From Girardinichthys multiradiatus (taxonomy: Eukaryota > Chordata > Actinopteri > Cyprinodontiformes > Goodeidae), in contig NC_061804.1 of the NCBI RefSeq assembly GCF_021462225.1, positions 14,938,005 through 15,002,004 of the forward strand: DNA of 64,000 bases, written 5' to 3'. The notes beneath the pieces were generated by a model that saw nothing but the letters and a program-made list of their open reading frames with translations, had not been told where the DNA came from and did no database searches. Shown here piece after piece: positions 45,060-58,384 of this stretch (position 1 is the first letter of the stretch; each line of letters starts with the position of its first letter). Made by a program: the position numbers and the translations under genes.

Positions 45060-47235
45060 TTACTAAAGAGAATCTTTCACTGCATTAGACTCTGCAAAAT
45101 AATTTTGCAAATATTTTCATCATGTGCTTTGTTAATATCTAAGCTCTAGTCTGTAGTGTTAAACCCAATATGATGTGAGGCACAGAACCAACTGGCTGAG
45201 CTTGTCCTACTTCATATTACTTTATTTACTTGCTAGGCAGCTCAGGATTCAGCGGATGTAATAAAATAATATGACACCTATCACAAACTCGAGCAAAGGT
45301 TTTATTCTGATCCACTCAGGATGTCATTTTGCAGTACATCAACAACTCTGGCATTCATAAATAATGACTCCACCTGGGTAAAGGACAGGTAGACATAAGA
45401 CTGTCTGGCAGACAGAAGCATTTTTTTTTAATGGGGACCTTGTAAGAATAAATGTCACCACTCTAAATGTTGAGTCCTGTAACCAGTTTTTTACTTCAGA
45501 AGTTTATGTGCATGTGTTATAAAATCCTTCTGTTTATCTTTCTACAGTTTTAGTTAATTTGTCTCTCACTACTTAGGATCCTCAGTACTTTTATATTTAT
45601 GCTACTGTGACTTGAAAGAAGAAAACACAATTACTAATAATGAAAAATCACAAGGAGTTCTATATGTAGGGAGGAGTGTCACAGTTTAATCTTCTTGGTG
45701 TTTATCTGCTCCTGCTGTTTTTGTCTCCTTATCATTGCTCATCGCCATAAGAACTGTTTGCTGACAACTTAAAATGCCACATTGTTTATCTCAGACGACA
45801 AGAAGGTAAACAGCATCATTGGTCATGAATGAGATGAGTTGTCACAGGAAGAAGGGGAGATGTGGAAATCGTTTTTCTAAAGCTCCTTCTGCGTGTTACC
45901 AGCTTGTCTCTGTCAGATCCCCACAACTGTCACATGTCTTACTGACTATCACTCATAGTCTTTTTTTTTCTGTAATCCACCTTTATACCTTGTTCAAAGT
46001 AATAGTAATATACTTGTTCAAGGTAACACAGAACCTCCAGTGTTCAAATGTGTTTGCCCACGACTTATGTGTGGAAATTGAAATCAATATAAATTTGTAA
46101 CAGTTCACATACAGAATGTTGTTACTAGCATATCAAATTGGGTGGGATGCATGAGAAAAAAAGGAATAGAAAAAAAACAAAAAAACACTGTGGGGTCATG
46201 TTGGAGTTTAGGCAAATTATTGAAGATGCTTTAAATGGACTGTAAACAGAAATTAATTGTAAAGCAATAATTTTCAAGTAACATATCGTTTACCAAAATA
46301 TATGTGATTTGTTATGAACCTTTGGGCTTGAGAAGGTTTAATACATAATGAACAGAAATATGCTGTTCTGAGCTTTGCGAGATTTTGATTGACTGCTTTT
46401 CAAGTTATTAACAAAAACAAAACTAAATGCAATTGAAGCAAATTCCTCAAAGGTTATTTAGTTTTGGTAATAACTCTTTATTTAAACCACCCATTTAATA
46501 AACAATTGTTGCAACTTTAAAGCACAACTGAAAACAAATGTTTAAGCATAGTGGCCTAATTAACTCAAACAGTTAAGAATCACAATTAAGCACATTGAAA
46601 TAAATAATAATAAAATTGTTCTGTCCTTATCAAATTTTCTCTGCCCTGATATAACCTCTTACTCATAACCGTTTTTATGAACAGGAGAGGATTTTAAGTT
46701 CAACATGTCCAATGAACAGAGAAGACAGGGTGTTTGTTTAGGTTTCTTCGAAGATGTAGTATTTTATTCTGGCAGCGAGATCAAGACGTTTACGCGTGTG
46801 TCCCCTCAATGCAGCCTGTGGAATGTTGCAGGCAATGAGAAAGAACTGCTATTCACTGAGTTATGTAGCTCTATGACATCACTGTCAGAATGTGGTGGTG
46901 TTATGCAAGACCAACATTCAGACAAGAGCATGGGAGTCGCAGTAGAAGTATTTAATAACAAAAAGATGACTTATAGGAGTAAAAACAGAACATGGAGCAT
47001 GGGCAGAATGACAAGCATGAAGCAGGCAGGAAAGCTTGGCATGACAAACAGTAGGATCAAGTGGTGAAACAAAACTAAAAGAGTTCAGGAGTATGGCCGT
47101 GATAAAGCCCTGGGCATCTGAGGTGCAAGAATCTTGGAGGTCAATAGCGGCAGAGACAGAACCCTGGAGGTGGAGAAGAAGCAGGAACTTTGGAGGCCGG
47201 CCCACAAAGAAGCTTGTCAGGAGGATGGCCTAGAC
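45060..47235. other. No gene recognised
   Basis: AT-rich sequence that becomes purine-rich after about 46700. A plus-strand frame at 46705-47067 (120 residues) has no recognisable domain and is not supported as a gene. Confidence 0.45.
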
Positions 47236-47239
47236 TCTT

Positions 47240-47661
47240 AGGGAGCCCACGGAGAACCTTGTCTGGAGGCCAGAGCAGGACATGTAGATGTCAATGAAGA
47301 TGACAGAGCTGGAAATGCAAATGCTGATGAAGATGATGACGGAGCCAGAGATACAGTTGAGGATGAAGATGATGACAGAGCAGGAGATGTAGATAGCAAT
47401 GAAGATGATGGAGCAACAGATGCAGACGGTGATGAAGATGTTAATGGAGCAGGAGATGTAGATGGCATTGAAGATGACAGAGCTGGAGTTGCAGATAGCG
47501 ATGAAGATGATGATGGAGCCGGAAACACAGATGAGGATGAAGATGATGACGGAGCAGGAGATGCAGATGGCGAAGAAGATGATGATGATGGAGCAGGAGA
47601 TACAGATGGCGATGATGAAGATGACGGACCCAGGAGTGTAGATGACAATGATGAAGACTAA
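47240..47661 (+). repeat. Acidic-codon minisatellite
   Basis: Irregular units built from 'gatgaagatgatga(c/t)gga' and 'gcaggagatacagat' repeat about nine times with a period near 45 bp. The plus strand stays open from just after a stop at 47237 to the taa at about 47659. It would encode a Gly/Ala/Asp/Glu-rich peptide of about 140 residues with 'DEDDDGAGD'-like units. No usable ATG lies in that frame. The open serine- and proline-rich minus-strand frame is its antisense shadow. Confidence 0.8.
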
Positions 47662-47664
47662 GCC

Positions 47665-49325
47665 AGAAGTGTAGATGGTGAAGATGATGGTAGTGATGAA
47701 GGCTGCACCAGGGGAGTCTCTGCAGCAAAAACAGCAGAACAGACAACTGCAGCTACTGCTATGGTTTCTGCTGTTAGAGCTGCTGCTTCTGCAGAAGTGG
47801 GGACAGCTGTAACAGCAGAAGACACACAGGAGCTGGGATCTAATGGGGCAGCAGCTGATGTCCTTAGTTGACATCTGGGCGGCAGCAGGCTGAGGTTAGG
47901 AGCTGGTTCAGCTCTGGAAATGTGTGGTGTGCTCAGCTACACTCTGGAGATATTGGCATGGTCCAGAAATCTGTACAGTGGGAGTAGACGTAGCCACTAC
48001 CCTTCTGAAGACCACCGGAGGGCGCAGAAGGAGCAGCAGAGTGTGGTGGAAAATCCTGAGCTGGGAAATGCCAAGCAGTAGCCAGTGAAAAGAAGCTTAC
48101 CTGGAATCTGGAATCCAGAGGCAAGGTCGGAGATGTCGGGGCAGGAGCAAAGGAATTGATCAGGAGGTGTAGAGGACCAACAGTGGAGAAGGCAGGATCT
48201 CAATATCCTTGCCAAATAAAACCTTGGCTTCATTCTCCTGCTGCTGGATCCACCGGGCCACCTCCAAGGCTCAGTTGTCCACTTGGGGCAATTGATTGTA
48301 TCCTTCTGTAAGAATGCAGTGCTGTTGTGCAGGAACAACATAGGGACAAGAGTGTGGGACCGCATTGTGAGTAAAAGGAGGGAGGTTAATTAATACAGAT
48401 GCGCAGGAATACAGAAAGGTCCAGGGAGGTAACAGAAATATCTAAACAAAAAAATTAACCACAAACCTAATCTACAATATATGAACTAAAATGCAAGCAA
48501 CTAAAGAACATAAACAAGGGAAGTGCAGAGAAACAGACAAAAAGCAAACTCAAAACTGACACAGGTGAATCATGACAGTCACAGGGATGCCAGCTGTGAT
48601 TCCTCCTTCCTGAGAGCTGATATGAAAATGGGTTAATGCTGTGCATTCTGGAATTTAGAGTTTTTACTTTTAATGTCTCTCCTGTGTACCTCAGTTCTTG
48701 TTCGCCATTCGTGGCTAGGTTCATCAACAGAACACAAGAAAGAAGTAAGAAACTAAACCCAAAAGAATGAACCAACGTGGCAACACCATCTAACAATAAT
48801 GAACACAGAGAAATAAACTGAATACGGCAAGATATTTCGAACATAGATAAAGAACAAGGAAACGATCAAAACACAAACACAAATAAAAGCCAACACCCAA
48901 ACACCAATGGATCGTAACAAATAATGTTATCAGGTCCAAAGCAGATAATTTTACATTACTGGATGAATTACGTTCATGAAACACATGAATTATTAAACTG
49001 TCATAATTTCAATGAAAGAAAGAAATTAAAGTACAACAGTTTGTACTCTTATTCAGTCATTTGTAGGACCACCTTTAGCGAGTAATTGTTGAGATAGTCA
49101 TCATTTTTATGAGTTTAGAAAGAAGTCTTCATTCTGCCTCTTCAGTTTATGCAGGTAATTGTTCATGCACTTTCCTTCCAAATGTTGTATATCCATAAAA
49201 TTATTTTTGATGCATATTTAAGGTTGGACATTTGTTGACCTTAGCCCAGAAAATGTGTGATTTGTTTTTTAAAGCATATCCAAATTTAATCTAAACAAAG
49301 ATATTAAAAGCCAGGCTATGTTAAT
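47665..49325. other. No gene recognised
   Basis: Moderately purine-rich, then AT-rich. It has no recognisable coding domain. The composition to about 48360 resembles the flanks of the minisatellite and may belong to the same unidentified repeat. Confidence 0.4.
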
Positions 49326-49328
49326 CTA

Positions 49329-50938
49329 CAGGTCCTTCTCAAAATATTAGCATATTGTGATAAAGTTCATTAATTTCCATAATGTAATGATGAAAATTTA
49401 ACATTCATATATTTTAGATTCATTGCACACTAACTGAAATATTTCAGGTCTTTTATTGTCTTAATACGGATGATTTTGGCATACAGCTCATGAAAACCCA
49501 AAATTCCTATCTCACAAAATTAGCATATCATTAAAAGGGTTTCTAAACGAGCTATGAACCTAATCATCTGAATCAACAAGTTAACTCTAAACACCTGCAA
49601 AAGATTCCTGAGGCCTTTAAAACTCCCAGCCTGGTTCATCACTCAAAACCCCAATCATGGGTAAGACTGCCGACCTGACTGCTGTCCAGAAGGCCACTAT
49701 TGACACCCTCAAGCAAGAGGGTAAGACACAGAAAGAAATTTCTGAACGAATAGGCTGTTCCCAGAGTGCTGTATCAAGGCACCTCAGTGGGAAGTCTGTG
49801 GGAAGGAAAAAGTGTGGCAGAAAACGCTGCACAACGAGAAGAGGTGACCAGACCCTGAGGAAGATTGTGGAGAAGGGCCGATTCCAGACCTTGGGGGACC
49901 TGCGCAAGCAGTGGACTGAGTCTGGAGTAGAAACATCCAGAGCCACCGTGCACAGGCGTGTGCAGGAAATGGGCTACAGGTGCCGCATTCCCCAGGTCAA
50001 GCCACTTTTGTACCAAAAACAGCGGCAGAAGCGCCTGACCTGGGCTACAGAGAAGCAGCACTGGACTGTTGCTCAGTGGTCCAAAGTACTTTTATCAGAT
50101 GAAAGCAAATTCTGCATGTCATTCGGAAATCAAGGTGCCAGAGTCTGGAGGAAGACTGGGGAGAAGGAAATGCCAGAAGTCCAGAAGTCCAGTGTCAAGT
50201 ACCCACAGTCAATGATGGTCTGGGGTGCCGTGTCAGCTGCTGGTGTAGGTCCACTGTGTTTTATCAAGGGCAGGGTCAATGCAGCTAGCTATCAGGAGAT
50301 TTTGGAGCACTTCATGCTTCCATCTGCTGAAAAGCTTTATGGAGATGAAGATTTCATTTTTCAGCACGACCTGGCACCTGCTCACAGTGCCAAAACCACT
50401 GGTAAATGGTTTACTGACCATGGTATCACTGTGCTCAATTGGCCTGCCAACTCTCCTGACCTGAACCCCATAGAGAATCTGTGGGATATTGTGAAGAGAG
50501 CGTTGAGAGACTCAAGACCCAACACTCTGGATGAGCTAAAGGCCGCTATCGAAGCATCCTGGGCCTCCATAAGACCTCAGCAGTGCCACAGGCTGATTGC
50601 CTCCATGCCACGCCGCATTGAAGCAGTCATTTCCGCAAAAGGATTCCCAACCAAGTATTGAGTGCATAACTGTACATGATTATTTGAAGGTTGACGTTTT
50701 TTGTATTAAAAACACTTTTCTTTTATTGGTGGGATGAAATATGCTAATTTTGTGAGATAGGAAGTTTGGGTTTTCATGAGCTGTATGTCGCAATCATCCG
50801 TATTAAGACAATAAAAGACCTGAAATATTTCAGTTAGTGTGCAATGAATCTAAAATATATGAATGTTAAATTTTCATCATGACATTATGGAAAATAATGA
50901 ACTTCATCACAATATGCTAATATTTTGAGAAGGACCTG
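49329..50938 (+). mobile_element. Complete Tc1-type transposon, 1610 bp
   Basis: Inverted terminal repeats of about 200 bp (49329-49528 and 50740-50938) start 'caggtccttctcaaaatatt' and differ at only about seven positions by eye. The 5' flank is TA (49327-49328) and the 3' flank is CA, which fits a one-base change in the duplicated TA. The inner end of each repeat ('cacaaaattagcatat') resembles the outer end ('ctcaaaatattagcatat'). This is the IR/DR layout of Tc1 elements with two transposase sites per end. The transposase gene between them is open. Confidence 0.96.
49657..50661 (+). CDS. Tc1-type DD34E transposase, open reading frame
   Basis: Cut-and-paste transposase of 334 residues, usual for the family. 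Residues 8-43 form a first helix-turn-helix ('QKEISERIGCSQSAVSRHL'). A basic linker 'GRKKCGRKR' at 49-57 resembles the AT-hook link. A second helix-turn-helix spans about 64-107. The catalytic domain has Asp148 in 'VLLSDESKF', Asp238 in 'FQHDLAPAHSAK' and Glu273 in 'DLNPIENLW'. There are 34 residues between the last two. The start Met follows the sequence 'ccccaatc' and gives the expected N-terminus. No stop or frameshift is seen. Whether it is active cannot be judged by eye. Confidence 0.95.
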   Translation: MGKTADLTAVQKATIDTLKQEGKTQKEISERIGCSQSAVSRHLSGKSVGRKKCGRKRCTTRRGDQTLRKIVEKGRFQTLGDLRKQWTESGVETSRATVHRRVQEMGYRCRIPQVKPLLYQKQRQKRLTWATEKQHWTVAQWSKVLLSDESKFCMSFGNQGARVWRKTGEKEMPEVQKSSVKYPQSMMVWGAVSAAGVGPLCFIKGRVNAASYQEILEHFMLPSAEKLYGDEDFIFQHDLAPAHSAKTTGKWFTDHGITVLNWPANSPDLNPIENLWDIVKRALRDSRPNTLDELKAAIEASWASIRPQQCHRLIASMPRRIEAVISAKGFPTKY

Positions 50939-51219
50939 CATACCAAACTCAACCACATTTCAGTCACATTTAGATATAAGCAAACAACTTTATGTGAACA
51001 TCTTTACACCTTTCCCTTTTCAACCACAATTTCACATTAAGACATAATTCACTTGTCTCTTTTCTATGTCTGTCCAACAAAAAATTTATCAGGGAGCTAG
51101 AGGCTGTCATAGCTATTTCAATTATCAGATCTGTAGGCATCATGTCTGCATCATTCCAAAACCTTGGTTTGTTTTTTTAGACAGTCTACTATAAATTTAA
51201 TTAGTATGCTTGTGATCAT

Positions 51220-52715
51220 TGTTGGAATTATGATTATTGATTAATTAATCTTTATCAATAATTATAATTAAAAATCATAATTTGACTAAATTAATTTCTT
51301 AACCAAAATCCTCATTTATGAATCGAGACCAGAGATGTCTTCTGGTGTTGTAATTGTGGCACAACGCCTTTGATAATTACAACCGTTAAATACTCAGTAA
51401 TAATTGATAACTATTACCAGAGATGTCACTGTTTAATCGACCGTTTCTGCCAAAACGTGTGGAACTTTTAACCTTATCTTGACTGACGAATCACTCTTGC
51501 ACAAAATAAACACAGAACGCCTTCTGTTACCATCTATGTGAATATTTATTAAATCACAGCCCTGATACACTCACTCTTCCGATTTAATAATCTTCACCTA
51601 CTCAAACATGCAAAGTTCTACGCAAAAGGGGTAAAATATCTAACTGAACAAAATAAAGCAAAACAGCAGTGGGTGTGTATGGAATCAACCAGCAGTTATG
51701 GCAAAAATGATATGACAAAGGGATGTGGTGGTGAGGGGAGGTGGGGGCGCAACTCAAACTGTAACTCAGTTATACTCAGTCATAAAACCTCCCCCGACTC
51801 TTGAGCAGACAAAGGGTTATAAAACTTTTGGCGGCAAGCTAGCAAGCAGTAAGGTTGAAGACAAAGAAAATGGGGAATTTCACCATGAGGTTATTTTAAC
51901 AGTCCAGTCTCACAGCGCACCTGCGCTGGCTCTCAGGGGTTCAACAACCCCGCAAAACACACACAAAGCTGGGTAGCGCAGCGGCCTCCAGACATCAACA
52001 CGGCACATCAAAGTTTCAATAAAAAGGTTACATGGTTACAGGTTACAAGGTTACATTCAGAACACATTAGATCAAATAGCGAATCTAATCGCACTAAAAC
52101 GTCCTGTACCCTGCCCAGACTTTCTAATAAATAAATAAAATAAAGGATGGGTTTTACTTGTCGCTGTCTCCCTTCTGAGCGGGGTTGAGAGAGAATGGGG
52201 TGGAAGTTGGAAATTACTGTGCGTCCACAGTTAACTTCAGGAAAAGCGGTCAATCTTCGTCCTCTGGCCTCCTTGGCGAAAGGGAAAATATGATCTGACC
52301 ATCAAAGTCGACTAGGACAAAACAAGGTGGCGATTTGTCTCCTTGAAACTCCATGTTTTTTATTTAGGTGTTAAGCTCACGTCTTCGATCGGCAAAGGGA
52401 CATTTCTGGCCTTCTTATTCCAGAAACCTCAGTTATGAATTCTTCGTTGGCCAACGAGAGAGAATAAATGAGATCCACTCGGGACTCTACTCCAGGTGAT
52501 GCTTCAGATGTTGGTAACCATGTCACAGTCTCCAGCTGAAAAGCGAATGGTCAAAATGGGCGCCTTCCTATATAGCGTCCTATGACGTCAGACTGGGGCC
52601 CCCTGTCATGTCAGTCGCAATGTCCTTGATACAAAATGGTCGAAAACGCCAGGAGGCCTGGTGGCGTCCAGCAACATGCAAATGGTCCAATATTCAGCAA
52701 ACAAGTGGTCCAACA
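51220..52715. mobile_element. Solo LTR of the 1.5-kb LTR family, copy 2
   Basis: The 1496-bp sequence starts TGTTGG and ends CCAACA, flanked by perfect tcat repeats (51216-51219 and 52716-52719). It is collinear with 30003-31527, including 'cgaccgtttctgccaaaac', 'gtttcaataaaa' and 'ggcctggtggcgtccagcaa'. A TATA-like 'ctatatagg' on the minus strand near 52572 sits in the same place as in copy 1. No internal region remains. Different target duplications show the two copies are independent insertions. Confidence 0.88.
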
Positions 52716-52719
52716 TCAT

Positions 52720-55700
52720 TGTTTAAATGAAATCTAATAGACTGATTACTTTGTTCCTGAGAACAGAATAGATTGGTTTAAAGAAGATTTCTTGGTTTTC
52801 AAAGGTGTAAGACAAGCCCAAATCATCATCGCCTGCAGCACCATACTTGGTTGTGACTATATTTGCACTGTTCTATTATGTTGTTTACGTAGAACAATGT
52901 TCCAAAGGTGTTGTGTTTCTCTACGAACCTGGAAAATTAATGGGCTTGCTGTTCACACAGATGGTCACAATCCCTTTAAAGTAAACATACAAGCTGAAAG
53001 ACAATGCTGGCAAACACTGAGTAGAATCAGAGGTGGGAACCTTGACCTTTTTGTCTATTCACCAGGAGGGGGGTGATCCCTTCATTGATAAAACCCCTTT
53101 ACCCATACAGGGGGGTTTGACTACCTTGCTTTTTTATGTCAAGCCTTGACAGTGTGACAATTGGCATCTGTCTTTTTTTAATATAAAGAAGCAAGAAAAT
53201 AAGGCGCTTCTACCATGGAACCCCAAAAGCAAAATATGAATGCTGCTGCCCTATCAACATCTGACTGAGTGCCACTTTAAATTTCAGTGCCAATGTTATG
53301 ATAAAAAGGTTTATTAAAAAAAAAAAAGCAAAACCGGTTCAGCACTTCATCTTAATGGTGAGTGTTGGGGTCTTCTTTGGATAAATCAGTCTTAAAGCTT
53401 TCAGCTTATAGAGATTCCTTCTGTCATGATTGATGGACCAAACTAATAATCATTGCCATTTGTTGTATGATTAACATTCTGTTGCAGTCTTTGATACCAT
53501 TCATGACCAATAATTGTAAGCTCAGGGCAAGATTTGGGGTTTTTAATACGTTAAATTGTCACAGAGGAACTCAATTGTGAGAAAAAGTGTGCTTCTTTTC
53601 TTTTTATGAATGTTAGGCTCACATCTGAGTGTGACCTAGTGATCAGTTCGATCCAAATGTCAGCATAATGCCATCTCTGCAACTTTAGGAGGTCCATTAT
53701 TATTTACTCTGTCAGCTGATGGATTCTTGCCAGCCAACGTTTCAGAGATAACTTGATAGGCTGAAAGTAAAGCAGGAGGTTTTGCATGCAGAGCACACGA
53801 CCCATGTTTCGGTCCAAGATATTTCCATTACCTGACAGGGGACCAGGGGAGCCTGGCCGTTATTCCTGAGAGGGTATTACACATGACAAGATGAAACGAG
53901 ATGAGATGATGATGTGAAAAACATTTTATTTTTCATCATTGGTGTCTCAATTTATAGTGGCCTTCTGTTGATGGTGTTGAACATTTTTAGGAGTAGCAAA
54001 CCACATTTAAAAATACTTATCTAAAATAATTAGTTTTTATACTTTTTACTTTAAAATAAACACATTTGGGTGTCAGAGATAGCTTTACATAAATTGGACT
54101 CCTTAAATATGCTGGAGAACTGTTCTTCTACTTTATGTTGTTTAAATATTGTACTACAACCTCATGGTTTGTGGGTTTTCATTTTTTTCAAATAAAGCAC
54201 AAAGAGTTGCACCCATGTGACTGCCTGATTTGCTTTTTGTGTTAACAAGCAATTGGACAGCTGAACCTAATAAAGTGGCTGCTGAGTGTATGTTTCAAAA
54301 ATTAATATTACTGGTTTAAACCCAAATTTGCTCCCCCAAAGAATAAAAACAGGTTAGGTAGGGGCATCATTTTTCAGTATATATGTGATATACTTGTATG
54401 CAACCAATGTCACCAGTTGTGTCCATTTCCTATGCCCATATTCATTGTTTAAAAAAGAGATGAGACATAAAACAAGATTATACAAATCAACAGCAATTGA
54501 ACTTGTTCTTAGTTTAAAACAAAACAAAAAAAAAACAATCAGCACAAAGTGAATATCAATTTGAGGAAAACTGTTATTGATAGTCGCAAAGCAAGATGAG
54601 AGCTCAGGCCTGAGTAAATAGGCACCATCAAGGTCGCAACATCTCAATTAGAGAACTTTGTAGAAGATCATTATGTAAATGCAGAAACAATTAAAATGCA
54701 GATCACAGGATTGCAAGGCTTTGGGAAATGTGGCCTTCTGCCAAGACACACTAATAAATTCTATGTACAACCTCACTGCAGCCTGCCTTCACCCTGCAAA
54801 GCCAAGCAGTTTGCATGAGCCTAAAGAAAAGAGTTAGTTCATGGTAAGTACAAAGACATGAGGTCCATTATCCCACCTAAACATTAATCTCCATCAGAGC
54901 ATCTGTCCATCCTTCCTCTCCTGCCCTAGTCCATTGTTTCGAGAGTGAAACTGCTCTCATTTTAGTGGACTGACCAGGACTTGCTGTGGGCGGTCTGAGA
55001 TTAGAGGAAGTGATGATCCATCTCTGTTAATCATAAAATGAGACATGATATAAAGTGGCCTCTGACTTTCCCTTTGTGTCACCTTGCCTTGCCTTGTAGT
55101 TTTGTCGTTTTTACTTGTTATGTCCCTTCAAATGTTGAACGTCAGCATCACAGTCTTGCTTAGAACTTAAAAAAAATAAAACGAAATGGCAACACATATT
55201 CCCGTTGAGTGTGGCATGAATGAAAGAATGAATAAGTGCAAAAGTACCTCACGGACATTCGTAGGTCTGTCATAGGATCAGTAAGGCTGTGAGCCTGTTA
55301 CTCCATAAATATGATCAAATCAACACATAAGCCTTTATCTGGAAGAAAATTAAACTTTTTCAATTGCAATCTAAACCCCCAGAAGTTCCTAATTCCAAGT
55401 TTAAGACTTTTTACACATCTTTACCAGGGTAACGAATAATGTAGAGGGCACTGTAGATATGATTTGTGGTGTACATTGAGTAAGGTTTAAATTTTCAGAT
55501 AATTGATATGTCTATAGTTGACAGATTTGTTTTGAATAAAACCTATAAACTTCTGTTGAGGGTAATTTGAGTAATCTTATCCTGATCAGTTAATTTTTTT
55601 TTGGAATACTTAAATAAGAACACTATAAATTTTAAGCAACCTGTTTGTAGTACTTGCTTGGCATGCACCCTTTCAACTTCAAAGTCCACTTCTGTTTGTA

Positions 55701-58380
55701 GACTTTTCCCCATTTGTGAGTACAGTTAACAACTCCCATATTTGCCCAATATACTAACCCAACACTGTGGTTTGGCATTTTCGTTGTCCTGATTGCTGTT
55801 CTTTGAAGCATGATTAATTTTACCTGCACCACTAAGCATTGAGAACCATGTGTATCTTGCTGTTTGTCAGTCTGCTTGTCCAAACTTTAGTTCCACCATA
55901 ATTCATTTGTACATGTAATTGATTTTTCTGAAAAAACACTGCACAAAACCAATCTATTTCCCCAGTAATTTAGGTTATGTCATGGGTTTGACTGACTCTT
56001 CTTTATTCTTAACTTTTGACCGTTATTCTCTTCTGGTATGTTTTGTCATTCAGATTTGCTGTTTTTGTTCTCTGTATGGCCTACATGTCTGTCAAATATG
56101 ATGCTACTTCCCACCATTTGTGGCCTGTCCATGAGTTAGAAGTGTGCAGAGAAAAACAGTAGGTGCTATAGCTGTATAGTCAGAATTGCATTTTTTAATT
56201 GTCCACAATTTAAGTCTTGTAGTTTATGAAGTATACTTACATGCAGCTCTACCGTGCAAAGTTCTACAAATAGTACTTTAAAAAATTCAACATTTTTAAA
56301 GCCCTCATGAGACATGAATAACAAAGTGTTATGTCTGGCAAGTTGAATAATTACTTTTGGGCAATGTTTTTGGTTGTAGATCAACCATGAAACACACTCA
56401 AAGTTTTTAATCAAATTCAGGAATCCCTCTTGTTTTTGCTTCTTGATAAAATTGGGATTTTCTAAAATCTAAGTTCCTTGATTAACAAAAAAAATAATAA
56501 TTTTAATGTAAAAGAAAATAACAACCAAAGCAACCAATTTGTAGAGGTGTTATGTGAAGCAATTCTGTATCAGAAAGTAAAAATGTAAGACCTAAAGACT
56601 ACTGAACTCTGCAATAAGGACACATTGCCAGTACTGGGTTGGACAAGGTATTGGAAACATTCCAAAAAAAGTTGGTCTATATTGACACCATAATACAATA
56701 ACAAAGTTACTGCAGATTTGTCATTTAAACATCCATGATGCAAATCCTCCTCCTGTTCTAGCAAGCCGTGTTCACCATGTATAGAAGCCTAAATTGATTA
56801 AGTTGCTGACATATGATTTGACTGTTTCGTTTATGTTGACATTCAGTTGAACAGCTATAATAAATAAAGTGGCAGATGAGTATAAATCAAAGTTTTTTCT
56901 TGAAGTATAGTATAATCTGAAAATAATAATAAAATGGGAATTAACATTTGATGTGCTAACTTTATGCCCTGATTTAAAATTCAAGTACAGGGTATGAGAA
57001 ATTATATTTTTCAGATTTTTTACACATATGTCGTTTCTACTGAGACACATAAAAAGATTCATGCAAAGCATATTTAAAATAGCCACGCATATGGGATACA
57101 GATGTCACTTTAGAAGGGGTCGACATTGAGGGTTTGGTGATGTGCAAGCATGGTTGTCATTGCAAGCAAAAGATGTTGGCAGTCTTGTCAGGGCATCATG
57201 ACCCATTTAGGCACAATTTTCCAACGGCCTTAGTGAAACTCCCTTATATAGAATGACGACAGACACGTTGTGAAGTTAACCTTAAGGCTATATATCATGT
57301 TCTGGACACATCTTACCCACAGCATGAGATATGAGGTTTTGGAACAACTCCAGTCTTTGAACAGTAAACTTCAATGAGTGAGTTTGCTATTATGCAAATT
57401 AAAAGAAACAGGATTAGTGTCATCACAATGCTTTGTCTTGCTTAATGACAAAAATAAGTCTTCCATCTTCTGTTTTCAGTTGAAAGACATAATTGAACAG
57501 TTTCTAAAGGGTCTTTGGTATCATGTAAAGCTTTTTCTTCCTTATTTATTAAGCTTTCAGAACAAAATAGATCAGAAGCAGAAGCATTAAGTGGTCTGTG
57601 TTGACAGAATTATACTAAGCTATACAACTGCAACACAGTTGGATGTATTTGATGCATTTCATTTATTCTCACTAAACAATAACCCTGATTTCAGTACTGA
57701 GGCTACTCATAGACCTCATTTAGACATAAGTGAATATGAAGTTGATAAATAGCAACAATTTAGATCATATGGAGTTTAGACAAAAATTCAGAATGAAAGA
57801 CTCACCTTCACCGTCTCCACCTTCCAATGACCCTTCTGTGCGTCTCCTGGCATTCCAATCAGCATCCTGTCCATCTAATTCTCCATCCAATCACCTTCCG
57901 ATGCCTTGCTTTTAAAAGACCTTCAGCTGTGTTTCTCCTCGCTTGTCAGCTGAGCTCATCCCTCCTCCACCCCACCTCCACCATCTTCCTTCACATCTAT
58001 TCCTGGCTTCCTTGCTCCCTGGCCACCAAGCCACCACCAGTGTCGGATCAGGGGGAAGACATCTCTAAATCTAAGCCTTACAAATGATCATCTTAGCTCA
58101 TGTCATTCTCAGCATTCATGCCTTCCTCCCAGGTCAGAACGCCAAAGAAATAACCATGTAATTTCACATCATTAAAACTTTTCTAATTGCCATCCCTTTC
58201 TTTTTCAGATTTAAATGTATTTTGTGCTGGTTTATACCGAGCAAAACTGACTGGTCTCTGTTGTTAAAAAGTTCCACTCCACAAAACGTCTTTTAATGGG
58301 TTAGGGTTATTCTTGCACAGCATAAATGAACTTCAAACTCTTCTTTCAACTCAAAAACTATTTTAATTCTTTATGTAATA
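52720..58380. other. No gene recognised
   Basis: About 5.7 kb of mostly AT-rich, unique-looking sequence. Short frames (for example 52792-53076, 55632-55883, 57827-58087) have no recognisable domain. A pyrimidine-rich patch lies at about 57800-58030. Confidence 0.5.
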
Positions 58381-58384
58381 TCTA

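Noticed and set aside
46705..47067. 120-residue plus-strand frame
   Set aside because: No recognisable domain, signal or repeat-family support. It could be chance in purine-rich DNA.
47230..47874. Minus-strand cysteine/isoleucine-rich and serine-rich frames of 136-214 residues
   Set aside because: They are antisense readings of the acidic minisatellite. Their composition follows the repeat unit and no domain is present.
49617..50061. Minus-strand frames within the Tc1 element
   Set aside because: They are shadows of the plus-strand transposase, which has clear catalytic motifs.
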